Shown here in pieces: positions 44,216-51,863 of a DNA stretch of 61,524 nt; position 1 is the first letter of the stretch, and each line of letters opens with the position of its first letter. The DNA lies in assembly GCA_016200045.1 (NCBI GenBank), contig JACQFN010000001.1:1-61524 (forward strand), read 5' to 3'. The notes beneath the pieces were generated by a model. It was not told the origin of the DNA. It worked only from the letters and a program-made list of their open reading frames with translations, and did no database searches. Origin of the DNA: Nitrososphaerota archaeon (lineage in GTDB: Archaea > Thermoproteota > Nitrososphaeria > Nitrososphaerales > Gagatemarchaeaceae). A program made the position numbers and the translations under genes.

Positions 44216-44784
44216 TTTATCACGGAAATGAATCGGTCTTCGGACGACGATTTGCTCAGGGGCCCCGTTATCGGCGTGGCATAACCGCAGAATCTGCACC
44301 TGTTTCGGTCGTCCAGGTTGTACCCGCGGATCTCGTACCCGAACCTCTTGATGAGGACGTTGCCGCACTCCGGGCAGTATGTGCTCTCTGCAGGGTGGCC
44401 GGGGACGTTCCCGATGTAGACGTACCGCAGCCCCGCCTTCTTCCCGACCTCGAGGTGCTTTTCCAGGGTTTCGATCGGCGTCCAGGGGAAGTCCATCATC
44501 TTGTAGTCCGGGTGGAAGCGAAGGAAGTGTATCGGCATGTCCGGCCCCAGGTTGTCGTAGACCCACCTGCAGAGCTTTTCCGCGGCTTCTATCGAGTCCC
44601 CGACCCTGGGGATTATCAGGTCGGTTATCTCCGTGTGGACCCTTGTTTTCTGCTTGATTTCCAGGAGGCTCTGGAAGATTGGGTCTGCGTTCGGTATGCT
44701 GATGTAGCGTCTGACGAAACCGGTCTCGCCGCTTCCCTTGAAGTCGATTGTGGCGCAGTCGAGGAATCCGTCCATCATCTTCAC
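44212..44784 (-). CDS. C-terminal part of AmrS-like radical SAM protein, after an in-frame TAG
   Basis: 190 residues in the same frame as the upstream part, separated only by TAG-ACG before a GTG that could restart translation. Content continues the family sequence: LDCATIDFKGSGETGFVRRYISI, then HTEITDLIIPRVGDSIEAAEKLCRWVYDNLGPDMPIHFLRFHPDYKM. The typical zinc-binding end follows (CPECGNVLIKRFGYEI, then CRFCG). Alone it lacks the SAM cluster motif and most of the barrel start. Either readthrough, reinitiation giving a split enzyme, or a recent nonsense mutation must explain it. Confidence 0.75.
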   Translation of the reverse strand: MKMMDGFLDCATIDFKGSGETGFVRRYISIPNADPIFQSLLEIKQKTRVHTEITDLIIPRVGDSIEAAEKLCRWVYDNLGPDMPIHFLRFHPDYKMMDFPWTPIETLEKHLEVGKKAGLRYVYIGNVPGHPAESTYCPECGNVLIKRFGYEIRGYNLDDRNRCRFCGYATPITGPLSKSSSEDRFISVIN

Positions 44785-44787
44785 CGT

Positions 44788-46389
44788 CTAGGGGGTGTCG
44801 TAGCCGTTGGAGACGAAGATGTTGAAGAGCCCCTTCGACCTCGCTATCTTCCCGACGTCTCGCGCGTATTCCATGAAGATCGTCGGCTGGTTGTAGGTGT
44901 AGGCAATTCCCTCGCATCCGTAGGCCAGGGCGTTGCCGACTATGTCCTCGGGGGTCGCTTCAATCCCTTCGATCCTCCGGAGTTGGCTGATGTCGCTATT
45001 CTGGCAATATTGACAATTATGGACAAGAATTCCGTCTGCGACATAGTCGTGGTTGGTAATCGTCTCGATGCTGTAGACGGTCTCTTCCCGGTCCGTCGGC
45101 CGAGATGACTTGACATCCACCCAGAGTCTCATGTTGGCCATCCGGGGCCGGGAAAGACGTTCTATGACGAGCGCCTTCGACTCCTCAGGGTGGTTGTACA
45201 GGTAGGAGCCAGGAATTCTGAGAACTTCCCAGCCGTTGGCTCGCAGCGTCTCGTCTCTGACGCGATCGCTGTCCTGAACCTCAGGGCTGTGATAGTGCCA
45301 CCACCCGTCTACTTCGATGTCCAGCTTCTCTTCGACAAATGCTGCGTCCGCAATGTAGTACGACTTCGAATGTTCGAGCCGCTTCTCCACTCTGACTCTG
45401 TGTTCCTTCTCGTAAGGTAGTTCCAGCGAATCCAGCACTGGATAGAGTTTGAGTTGAGACTTCGATGGGTGATTGTGGTGCCAAGCCTGCATCCTCCCCA
45501 CGTTTCTGTGCCACCCGTGAGTGTCATCTTCGAGGAAGCGCCGCTCACTTGACTGGAGCGCACGTCGAGCTATCGCAGAGTCTTTCATCGGATTGTTGAT
45601 TTTCATCCGCTCCCGACTTCGGAAGAGCAACTCATCCGAATGTTTCATGCCCAGTATATAGCACCGTCCGCGGTGACGATTCCAATTATCGTAGCCTGTG
45701 AGTTTCTCACCGCACTTGTGGCACGCGAATACCCCAGTCCTCCGGTGCTCGGCGTGTTTCTCATTCCACCTTGCCGTCTGTGTCTGCCAAACTCGAAGAA
45801 TCTCGTCTCCTGCTCTCAGCTGTCTCACGGTCTTCCACCCTTTCTTTGTCATGACAGGGTGCTCTTCTGTCAGAAGAACTGGCTCTTGGCCGTTGTCGCC
45901 GTAGGATACTTCCCACAGGCGTCCCTTTAGGGCCTCCGCATGGGTTACGACGTTAGGCTCGATGCGCATCCCCTGATCGACGTTGTAAGACCAGAGCATG
46001 TCACCAGGAAGGAGACTTTCAACATCCTTTGTGGTTCCGTCTGAAAGCAGCACTTGCGACCCCCCCGGATGGCACGCCCATGAACATCCGCTCGTCGCGA
46101 CTGAGAAGATCTTGGACCCGGGCCGGTAGTGAACTACAGGTTTCTTCTCGATCGGGTCGATGTGGCCTGCCATTACCTTGCCGTAGACGAGGAGATAGAG
46201 CCTTCCTCCGACTACCCCCCTGACCCCGCAGAACCCGACCTGGCCCTCGCCGATCTGGCAGTTCCTCGCGCAGGCCGTGCATTGGACCCTTCCGGTCGGG
46301 AGGTTCCTGTAGAGCTCCGCAGGTCTCCCGCTCGCCTGAGTGAGTTTCCCTAGAGTCGCCATTTGGTGGTTGGACGGCTCGCCGGCCAT
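44788..46389 (-). CDS. AmrS-like radical SAM protein, N-terminal part, with intein
   Basis: From the ATG at 46389 ([12 protein letters not shown] 46362 is also possible), 533 residues, ending in a TAG within SNGYDTP. Family features: [21 protein letters not shown] near the start, then ATSGCSWA followed, after removal of the intein, by CQYCQN, giving the radical SAM motif CxxxCxx[17 protein letters not shown] and [10 protein letters not shown] follow. This is the AmmeMemoRadiSam/PflA-like family, which works with AMMECR1 and Memo proteins (neither is in the window). The intein splits the cluster motif. Full function needs both splicing and passage through the TAG. Confidence 0.85.
   Translation of the reverse strand: MAGEPSNHQMATLGKLTQASGRPAELYRNLPTGRVQCTACARNCQIGEGQVGFCGVRGVVGGRLYLLVYGKVMAGHIDPIEKKPVVHYRPGSKIFSVATSGCSWACHPGGSQVLLSDGTTKDVESLLPGDMLWSYNVDQGMRIEPNVVTHAEALKGRLWEVSYGDNGQEPVLLTEEHPVMTKKGWKTVRQLRAGDEILRVWQTQTARWNEKHAEHRRTGVFACHKCGEKLTGYDNWNRHRGRCYILGMKHSDELLFRSRERMKINNPMKDSAIARRALQSSERRFLEDDTHGWHRNVGRMQAWHHNHPSKSQLKLYPVLDSLELPYEKEHRVRVEKRLEHSKSYYIADAAFVEEKLDIEVDGWWHYHSPEVQDSDRVRDETLRANGWEVLRIPGSYLYNHPEESKALVIERLSRPRMANMRLWVDVKSSRPTDREETVYSIETITNHDYVADGILVHNCQYCQNSDISQLRRIEGIEATPEDIVGNALAYGCEGIAYTYNQPTIFMEYARDVGKIARSKGLFNIFVSNGYDTP
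45016..46074 (-). mobile_element. Intein in the radical SAM motif with Vsr-like (EDxHD) nuclease and zinc finger
   Basis: 353 residues from Cys to Asn, with VADGILVHN then Cys +1. Block A is [13 protein letters not shown], block B TEEHP. The central part has no dodecapeptide motifs. In order (intein numbering) it has a CxxC-H-C zinc-finger-like segment (CHKC...HRGRC, 118-138), a NUMOD3-like stretch ([16 protein letters not shown], about 155-175), and a nuclease-like block (235-287) with [19 protein letters not shown] and QDSDRVRDE, then GWEVLRIPG. The E-x-D-xxx-H-...-D spacing fits the EDxHD/Vsr/DUF559 nuclease fold. All splice residues are present. Confidence 0.9.
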
Positions 46390-46484
46390 TAAGGATTTGC
46401 AGAGTTGAGAAGAGAGAGGCGTAGAGGTCGCGTCGCGTCCCAAACGCATATTACATATGTTATTTCGGGCAGGCCGAGTTCAGG

Positions 46485-47282
46485 TTGCCCGACCTCGTCG
46501 AGCTGCTCCTGCTCGGGGGAGTGGCAGGCTTCACCATCTACTTCGGCCTTCCGGTGGCCCTGCTCGGGGTCGGCGAGCGGCTGAAGGGTTTCCTGAACGC
46601 CCTCGCTGTGGGAATCCTCATCTTCCTGATAGTGGACGTCTTCAGCCACGCCTGGGAACTGACCACAGACGCGGCGACGCTGGCCTTCCTGGGGCTGGAA
46701 CCTGCCGGGGACGCCTACGTCTATCTGCTGATGATGTTCGGCGGCCTGACGCTGGGTCTCCTGGGCCTGCTCCTCTACGAACGACTGTACATGGGCAGGC
46801 GCCCTGAGGAACCGGGCCCCGAGAAGCTCTCGACGCTGATCGCCTTGGGGATTGGGGCGCACAACCTGAGCGAGGGGCTCGCGATAGGCCAGGCATATCT
46901 CGGAGGGCTGATTGGCCTGAACACTGGCCTGGCGGTGGTTTTGGTCGTGGGGTTTGCGGCGCACAACGCGACTGAGGGGTTCGGGATCGCAGCACCCCTG
47001 TCCGGGGCGGGACAGAAGCCTAGGGTCTCCTTCTTGGCTAAGGTGCTCTTCATCGGGGGGGCGCCGACCCTCGTCGGAACCCTGCTGGGGAGCATCCAGT
47101 TCTCCTCCGCTGCATACGTCCTCTTTCTTGCCCTGGCGGGAGGGGCGCTGGTCTATGTCACGATGCTGATGTTCAACACGGGGAGGCGGCAGTACGGGAA
47201 CGGGTTGATGATGCTGGGTATTTTCATCGGATTGTGCGCGGGATTTCTGACGGACCTCATCGTCACCCTCGGCGGGGTATGA
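46485..47282 (+). CDS. ZIP-family divalent metal transporter
   Basis: 265 residues, TTG start close to a TATA-like ACATATGTAATATG (46450s), so probably with almost no leader. Eight spans. Metal-site motifs in the two central helices: GIGAHNLSEGLAIG and GFAAHNATEGFGIA (HNxxEG). The variable loop between spans 3 and 4 is short (GRRPEEPGPEK) and lacks a histidine cluster. Probably imports zinc or iron/manganese. The 3' end overlaps the convergent PadR regulator by 20 bp, a possible regulatory pair. Confidence 0.9.
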   Translation: MPDLVELLLLGGVAGFTIYFGLPVALLGVGERLKGFLNALAVGILIFLIVDVFSHAWELTTDAATLAFLGLEPAGDAYVYLLMMFGGLTLGLLGLLLYERLYMGRRPEEPGPEKLSTLIALGIGAHNLSEGLAIGQAYLGGLIGLNTGLAVVLVVGFAAHNATEGFGIAAPLSGAGQKPRVSFLAKVLFIGGAPTLVGTLLGSIQFSSAAYVLFLALAGGALVYVTMLMFNTGRRQYGNGLMMLGIFIGLCAGFLTDLIVTLGGV

Positions 47283-47616
47283 CTGGGGCGGGCCTGATCC
47301 TCCGCCTCGGCTGCGTCCCGATCATTTCGCCATAGGCCCTCCTGAAGAACCCGAGCGCGACCCTCAAGACCGCAACTCCCCGAGGGGTGAGCTCGTAGAC
47401 GCGGTTGCGCCCCTCATCGCGGTAGGTGACGAGTCCCTTCCTGCTCAGCTCCTTTAGTGCAGGGTACAGGGTGCCCGGGTTGGGCTTCTCTCCTTTCCTG
47501 CTCTTGATCTCGTAGGCGATCTCCTGGCCGAACATCGGCCTCTTGGCGAGCAGCCAGAGGATCATGAACGTGAGCATCCCGCGCATGTCGCACATCTCCA
47601 CGTCGACTTCGTTCAA
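47263..47616 (-). CDS. PadR-family transcriptional regulator
   Basis: About 110-117 residues. Winged helix: RGMLTFMILWLLAKRPMFGQEIAYEIKSRKG, then KPNPGTLYPALKELSRKGLVTYRDEGRNRVYELTPRG, a classical PadR wing. The C-terminal helix (LRVALGFFRRAYGEMI) would dimerise. A TATA box at 47653-47660 rules out the longer frame from 47673; the start is a TTG at 47616, or GTG 47601 or ATG 47595. A CDMRG motif precedes the fold; its cysteine could bind metal together with the neighbouring ZIP transporter's substrate, but this is only a guess. Confidence 0.88.
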   Translation of the reverse strand: MNEVDVEMCDMRGMLTFMILWLLAKRPMFGQEIAYEIKSRKGEKPNPGTLYPALKELSRKGLVTYRDEGRNRVYELTPRGVAVLRVALGFFRRAYGEMIGTQPRRRIRPAPVIPRRG

Positions 47617-47652
47617 TGAAACAAGTCCCTGGACTGAACGTCCCATTCGAGT

Positions 47653-47660
47653 ATAAATGG
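47653..47660 (-). promoter_or_regulatory. TATA box of the PadR gene
   Basis: Minus strand reads CATTTATAC. It lies inside the longest open frame, about 40 bp before the TTG at 47616. Confidence 0.45.
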
Positions 47661-47719
47661 ATTGGGCGTCCAATAGAACCTCAACCCAGAGAAGGGCCGC
47701 GGGTATCGCCGAGTAGTGG

Positions 47720-47794
47720 TAGCCCGGGGAGGATTCGAACCTCCGTCAAGGGCTCCAAAGGCCCCTATGCTTGGCCGACCTACACCACCGGGCT
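47720..47794 (-). tRNA. tRNA-Gln(TTG)
   Basis: Acceptor AGCCCGG pairs with CCGGGCT, A73. Anticodon stem GGGGC/GCCCT with loop CTTTGGA (anticodon TTG). T arm GGAGG-TTCGAAT-CCTCC. No intron. CCA is encoded directly after A73 (47717-47719), unlike tRNA-Asn in the window. Confidence 0.93.
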
Positions 47795-47823
47795 TCAAGT
47801 TTTCGGCAGGAAAGGAAGGTGAT

Positions 47824-48876
47824 TTAGACTTGTTCGGCAGTTTCCAGGATGGCAGAAGAAATCCTCGGCACCGGGTCTTCCATCCTGTCGAGCGCGCGAG
47901 CAGCTTTCTTTGCGAAGCCGGCCTTGAACGAGTCCGAAAGCAGGCGCTTGGCGTCATTCAGCAAGGCCTTCACTCCCTTCGCCTTCACCGCGAGTCCGGC
48001 CGAAACAAGGTAGTCTTCGATGACATAGGAGCCCTGGAACGCGGAGATGGCGGGGACTCCTGTCAGAGCTGCCTCCGCGGTCATCGTCCCCCCCATTCCC
48101 ACGAATAGGTCGGATGCCTCTAGTAGCCTCCTTCCGTCGACGACGCGGTCCGGGACTATGAACTTCGAACCGTGCCTGCGCTTCACTTCTTCAAGCTGGT
48201 GGACGTACCTCGTCAGTACGACGAGGTTGCAGCCGGGTAATCCTTCTGCCAGTCCTCCGAGCACGGCGTCGGCCCAGGATGAATCGGTCCCGGCCAGATA
48301 GGGCGCGTCGCTCTCTTCTATCCTGACGACCACGGTCTTCCTTCCGGATGGGAGCTTCGGTATCGGGCCGTTGACCGGCTTGCGCTTGAGCCAGACCGCC
48401 GGGTCCAGGGCCCTGTAGCGTGACACCTGCTCCTTTGCGATTCCAAACCTCGACCAGGCGGAGTAGGGGATCACCCACGGGCAGAGAAGACGATGGCTCA
48501 GCGGAATCGAGAGCCTCCCAGCGGTCTCGGAGTGCGGGGAGTCGTTTACCGCCACATGTCTGACTCCCATGCCGAAGGCCACCCTAGCGCAGACCGCGGA
48601 GGCTATCGAAACGGCGACCTCCGGGGCGAACTCCGCGACTACCGGAATCAGATCGGCCTGACGCCGGGTGGCGGCGAGGAACTGCTCCATCCTGCCTTTC
48701 TCCCCGCGCTCCCCAACGTACCTCATGTCGAGCCCCGCTATCTCCGCCATCCCCTCCACTTCCCTGTATCTCCGGGAAGTCACGAGGACTTCAGCGCCAG
48801 AGCCTTCGAGGGAGTCGACGATCGGCTTGAAGAAAAGCACCTGCTTCGGAGTCAGCACGTCGAACCAGACTTTCAT
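47824..48876 (-). CDS. DUF354 family protein, GT-B glycosyltransferase-like
   Basis: 350 residues. The start MKVWFDVLTPKQVLFFKPIVDSL and then VLVTSRRYREVEGM and HVAVNDSPHSE match DUF354, a UDP-GlcNAc 2-epimerase/GT-B-like family. The C-terminal nucleotide-sugar half is seen in SDLFVGMGGTMTAEAALTGVPAIS, a typical GGT..EAA..G.P turn. Probably acts on surface sugars together with the glycan genes at 49-55 kb, from which it is divergent. No membrane span or signal. AT-rich TATTTAA lies about 40 bp upstream. Confidence 0.82.
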   Translation of the reverse strand: MKVWFDVLTPKQVLFFKPIVDSLEGSGAEVLVTSRRYREVEGMAEIAGLDMRYVGERGEKGRMEQFLAATRRQADLIPVVAEFAPEVAVSIASAVCARVAFGMGVRHVAVNDSPHSETAGRLSIPLSHRLLCPWVIPYSAWSRFGIAKEQVSRYRALDPAVWLKRKPVNGPIPKLPSGRKTVVVRIEESDAPYLAGTDSSWADAVLGGLAEGLPGCNLVVLTRYVHQLEEVKRRHGSKFIVPDRVVDGRRLLEASDLFVGMGGTMTAEAALTGVPAISAFQGSYVIEDYLVSAGLAVKAKGVKALLNDAKRLLSDSFKAGFAKKAARALDRMEDPVPRISSAILETAEQV

Positions 48877-48998
48877 TCGGTCAGACCTCTCAGGTTGGCG
48901 AACCGCCTCTGAATTATTTAACCGATGCCGCCGACTTCGCCTGCCGAAGTTCGGTTTTCAGAGTCCTGACAATCGGCCCGGGGTGCGTCGAACCCCTA

Positions 48999-49006
48999 AG
49001 TATAAT
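48999..49006 (+). promoter_or_regulatory. TATA box of the sugar-nucleotide operon
   Basis: AGTATAAT about 38 bp before the GTG of the dehydrogenase-like gene at 49040. Confidence 0.5.
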
Positions 49007-49039
49007 TAGAATGGGTCAAAAAGCCAGGTTGTCTCTCTC

Positions 49040-50170
49040 GTGTCCAAGCCCAAGGTAGCCCTCTACGGACTTACCAGCGAGGGTTACAGGCTTGCGTCAG
49101 GCATCGCAGACAGGGCCCAGGTCACGATAGTGGACGAAACTCTTCAGGTGGCTATGGACCTCAACGCGCAGTTCCTGAAGAAGAACCCGAACCTCGAAGA
49201 AATGATGAACGAGGAGCCCCTGCTCAGCGTGAAGCCGCTCGAGCAGGTCCTCGGAGAGGCGGAGTTCGTCGTCTTCACTCCGAAGCTACGGAGGCCGTCA
49301 GAGGAGAGCCTGATCGAGGCCGGCTCAAAGCTGAGGGACGTGTCCCGCTACGTGTCGAAGGGGACGGTCTTCGTCAACGCGCTGCCGACGGGCCCGGGCG
49401 GGAACTCTGAGAACATAATGCTCATCGAGAAACAGACCGGCCTTAGGGTCGGGGAGGGCCTGACGTACGCCTATGCCCCGCTCCGGCCGAGGGAGCAGAA
49501 GCCCGCCGTGGTCGCGGTTGCGGGCGGGAAGGGCGGGGGGACGCTGCAGCCCCTCGGGATGACCGAGAGCTCGCAAAACGTGTTCTCCGCAGAGCTCGAA
49601 TTCGCTTCATCCGTCCTGGGGTCTGCAATCGTGTCGGTGACGGAAATCGAGCTGGCCAGGAGGGCGCGCGAGGCCAGGGTGGCGATCCAGCGGCCGTCGG
49701 ACGTCTTCATCGACGAGTTCGCGAAGTATCTGTACGAGCTCAAGGCGATTCAGGCGAGCGAAGAAACCGGCGAGTCGATCTCATACCTGGCGGGGGCGAC
49801 CCTGAAAAGCCTGGAAAACTACATCCGGTACGTCGTCGACGAGACACGAGAGGTCCTGAAGGAGAAGGAGCTGAAGGCAAGCAGAACGAAGATCGGGCTC
49901 CTCTGGTCCCTGGACCGGTACGAGATGCGCGGAGAGAGGCTGCAGCTCGCGGATAGCATCCAGCAGAGGCTGCGCGACTACGTCACAGACGTGGAGGTGA
50001 TCCCGGGGTCCAAGGTCAGGGGCGGGGGCGAGGTCCTCGACCCTTTGAAACACAACGTCCTCATCGCTTGCTCCAAGGAGGACCACGAGTCTGTGAAGCA
50101 GGTTAGGAAGGGACACAGGGACCTCGGACTGACCATTGTCCTCGCCACCCCCGGCCTAAAGAGGGATTGA
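49040..50170 (+). CDS. Nucleotide-sugar dehydrogenase-like protein
   Basis: 376 residues, GTG start. N-terminal Rossmann strand VALYGLTSEGYRLASGIADRAQVTIVDE; the glycine pattern is not standard (GLTSEG). AEFVVFTPKLRRPSEESL and VFVNALPTGPGGNSENIMLIEK resemble the UDP-glucose/ManNAc dehydrogenase family. GEGLTYAYAPLRPREQ is where such enzymes have their YAPER-like segment. The catalytic cysteine is not obvious. It may be a degenerate or re-purposed member; C-terminal part (IGLLWSLDRYEMRGERLQLADSIQQRL) looks like the UDP-binding domain. First gene of the cluster. Confidence 0.6.
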   Translation: MSKPKVALYGLTSEGYRLASGIADRAQVTIVDETLQVAMDLNAQFLKKNPNLEEMMNEEPLLSVKPLEQVLGEAEFVVFTPKLRRPSEESLIEAGSKLRDVSRYVSKGTVFVNALPTGPGGNSENIMLIEKQTGLRVGEGLTYAYAPLRPREQKPAVVAVAGGKGGGTLQPLGMTESSQNVFSAELEFASSVLGSAIVSVTEIELARRAREARVAIQRPSDVFIDEFAKYLYELKAIQASEETGESISYLAGATLKSLENYIRYVVDETREVLKEKELKASRTKIGLLWSLDRYEMRGERLQLADSIQQRLRDYVTDVEVIPGSKVRGGGEVLDPLKHNVLIACSKEDHESVKQVRKGHRDLGLTIVLATPGLKRD

Positions 50171-50216
50171 GTCCCATAATCCTATATCACTTCACCGGCG
50201 GCAGGAAATCAACACC

Positions 50217-51149
50217 ATGGCAAGGATAGGAATCATCGGCACCGGGGGATGGGGTAAGAACCACGTCAGGGTCCTTGGGGAGCTGGGGAGCCTTGCGGCC
50301 ATCTGCGACCTGGACAAGGACCGGAGGGAATTGTATTCGAAGAACTACCGGGTCCCAGGGTACGATTCAATCGATGAGATGGTCGGGAAGGAGGGACTGG
50401 ACGGGGTCACAGTCTGCACCCCAGCGTCGACGCACTTCGAGGTGGCGACAAAGACGTTGAAGGCCGGGCTCCACACTTTCGTGGAGAAGCCCATGACAAC
50501 CACCTCCTCCGACGCCAAGGACCTGGTGAATACCGCGAAGGTGGCAAACAGGATTCTGACCGTGGGGTTCATCGAGAGGTTCAACCCACCGATATCCGAG
50601 CTGAAGAAGACCATCTCCGAAGGGAAGATGGGGGAGCTCATCCTCCTCGAATTCCACAGGGAGAACAGGCGGGGGCAGGGAATTACCGACGTGGGAATCG
50701 TCAAGGATGCCTCGGTCCACGACATCGACACAGCGAGGTGGCTCTTTGCCGAGGAGCCCAAGGTGGTCTTCGCCAGGGTGGGGGCGGTCCAGTCGGAGAA
50801 CGAGGACTTCGCGGCAATAGTCATCGGGTTCTCGAAGCGGAAGACGGCCTTCCTAACGACGAACTGGGTGACCCCGAACAGGGTGAGGACACTGACGGCC
50901 GTCTTCGCCGGGGGGGTGGTGGACGTAGACTTCGTCACCCAGAAGACAAGCCTACACGAAGGGAACGTGACGACCGTCCCGACTAGGCCCTTCCAGGAAC
51001 CACTGATGCTGGAGCTCAAGGAATATGTCTCGGCCATCGAGGAAAACAGGAAGCCGCTCGTCACGGGAGAGGACGGAATGAAGACGACAAGGATCGCCGA
51101 GGCAGTGCTCGCGTCAAGCTCGACGGGGACCCCGATTTACCTTGGGTGA
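50217..51149 (+). CDS. Gfo/Idh/MocA-family sugar oxidoreductase
   Basis: 310 residues. NAD fold IGIIGTGGWGKNHVRVLGELG, then GVTVCTPASTHFEVATKTLKAGLHTFVEKPMTT with the family EKP lysine. GFIERFNPPI and KDASVHDIDTARWLF (catalytic His/Asp region) follow. The closest functional type by context is the WbpB/WlbA-like oxidation of a UDP-HexNAc uronate at C3. It is followed by an acetyltransferase whose start overlaps its stop. Confidence 0.92.
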   Translation: MARIGIIGTGGWGKNHVRVLGELGSLAAICDLDKDRRELYSKNYRVPGYDSIDEMVGKEGLDGVTVCTPASTHFEVATKTLKAGLHTFVEKPMTTTSSDAKDLVNTAKVANRILTVGFIERFNPPISELKKTISEGKMGELILLEFHRENRRGQGITDVGIVKDASVHDIDTARWLFAEEPKVVFARVGAVQSENEDFAAIVIGFSKRKTAFLTTNWVTPNRVRTLTAVFAGGVVDVDFVTQKTSLHEGNVTTVPTRPFQEPLMLELKEYVSAIEENRKPLVTGEDGMKTTRIAEAVLASSSTGTPIYLG

Positions 51150-51639
51150 CAAAGTGAAGAAGCCCATCAACTACGTGGCCGCGGACGCGAAGATCGGGAA
51201 GAACGTGCGGATATGGCACTTCGCGTATGTCGGCTCGAAGACGATAATCGGTGACAACGTGAAGATCGGGTCTCTCGCCCACGTCGACTATGACGTCCGG
51301 GTCGGGAGCGGGACCATGATAGAGGGAGGGGTGTACATCCCGCCGCTTTCGAGGATTGGGAAGAAGGTGTTCATCGGGCCGGCAGCAGTCCTGACGAACG
51401 ACCCGTACCCTCCGAGCAAAAGGATGGTCGGGGTGGTCATCGAAGACGGAGCGGTCATTGGGGCTAGGGCCGTGATCCGGGCAGGCGTGAGGGTCGGGAA
51501 GAGGAGCGTCGTCGCGATGGGTGCGGTCGTCACCAAAGACGTCCCCCCTGGAAAGGTCGTGATGGGAATCCCTGCGCGGGTGAAGTTCGACAGGAAGGAG
51601 TTCGACTCTAAGATGAAGCAGTGGGAGTCCGGCTCCTGA
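51142..51639 (+). CDS. Left-handed beta-helix acyltransferase
   Basis: 165 residues, TTG start overlapping the previous stop by 8 bp (GTG 51154 is an alternative). Hexapeptide repeats throughout: AKIGKNVRIWHFAYVGSKT, IGDNVKIGSLAHVDYD, VRVGSGTMIEGGVYIPPLS, VIGARAVIRAGVRVGKRSVVAMGAVVTKDVPPG, ending MGIPARV. WbpD/WlbB-type UDP-sugar N-acetyltransferases look like this. Together with the two preceding genes it suggests synthesis of a diacetamido-uronate-like sugar; the needed aminotransferase is not seen here. Confidence 0.88.
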   Translation: MGDKVKKPINYVAADAKIGKNVRIWHFAYVGSKTIIGDNVKIGSLAHVDYDVRVGSGTMIEGGVYIPPLSRIGKKVFIGPAAVLTNDPYPPSKRMVGVVIEDGAVIGARAVIRAGVRVGKRSVVAMGAVVTKDVPPGKVVMGIPARVKFDRKEFDSKMKQWESGS

Positions 51640-51862
51640 GCCTCGAAGCTGTGTAGAGCTCAGCAAGCCCCTGCATGACCAGGAACCAGAGGACTCCCAG
51701 CCCCAGGGTGAGGCCCACCTTCAGGATCGCGAGCACGGTGAAGCTCCCGATGTCGTGAATCGGGGGGGCGAAGTTCAGGATAAGGTCAAAGAAGGCGTAG
51801 ACCTCAGCTATCATCAGGAGCCAGGCGATGACCATGATAGAAGCGATGGGCAGGAGGCGCAT
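51608..51862 (-). CDS. Small two-to-three-span membrane protein
   Basis: 84 residues: MRLLPIASIMVIAWLLMIAEVYAFFDLIL, a loop APPIHDIGSF, then TVLAILKVGLTLGLGVLWFLVMQGL and a basic tail. The 3' end overlaps the acetyltransferase end by 32 bp. It starts 2 bp after the GlcNAc-1-P transferase stop, so it belongs to that transcript. No family recognised; a helper of the transferase is conceivable. Confidence 0.6.
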   Translation of the reverse strand: MRLLPIASIMVIAWLLMIAEVYAFFDLILNFAPPIHDIGSFTVLAILKVGLTLGLGVLWFLVMQGLAELYTASRLRSRTPTASS

Positions 51863-51863
51863 C

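Noticed and set aside
44785-44790. Pyrrolysine codon as the default explanation for the TAG in AmrS
   Set aside because: TAG ends many genes in this window, so a general UAG-to-Pyl reading is unlikely; kept only as one option.
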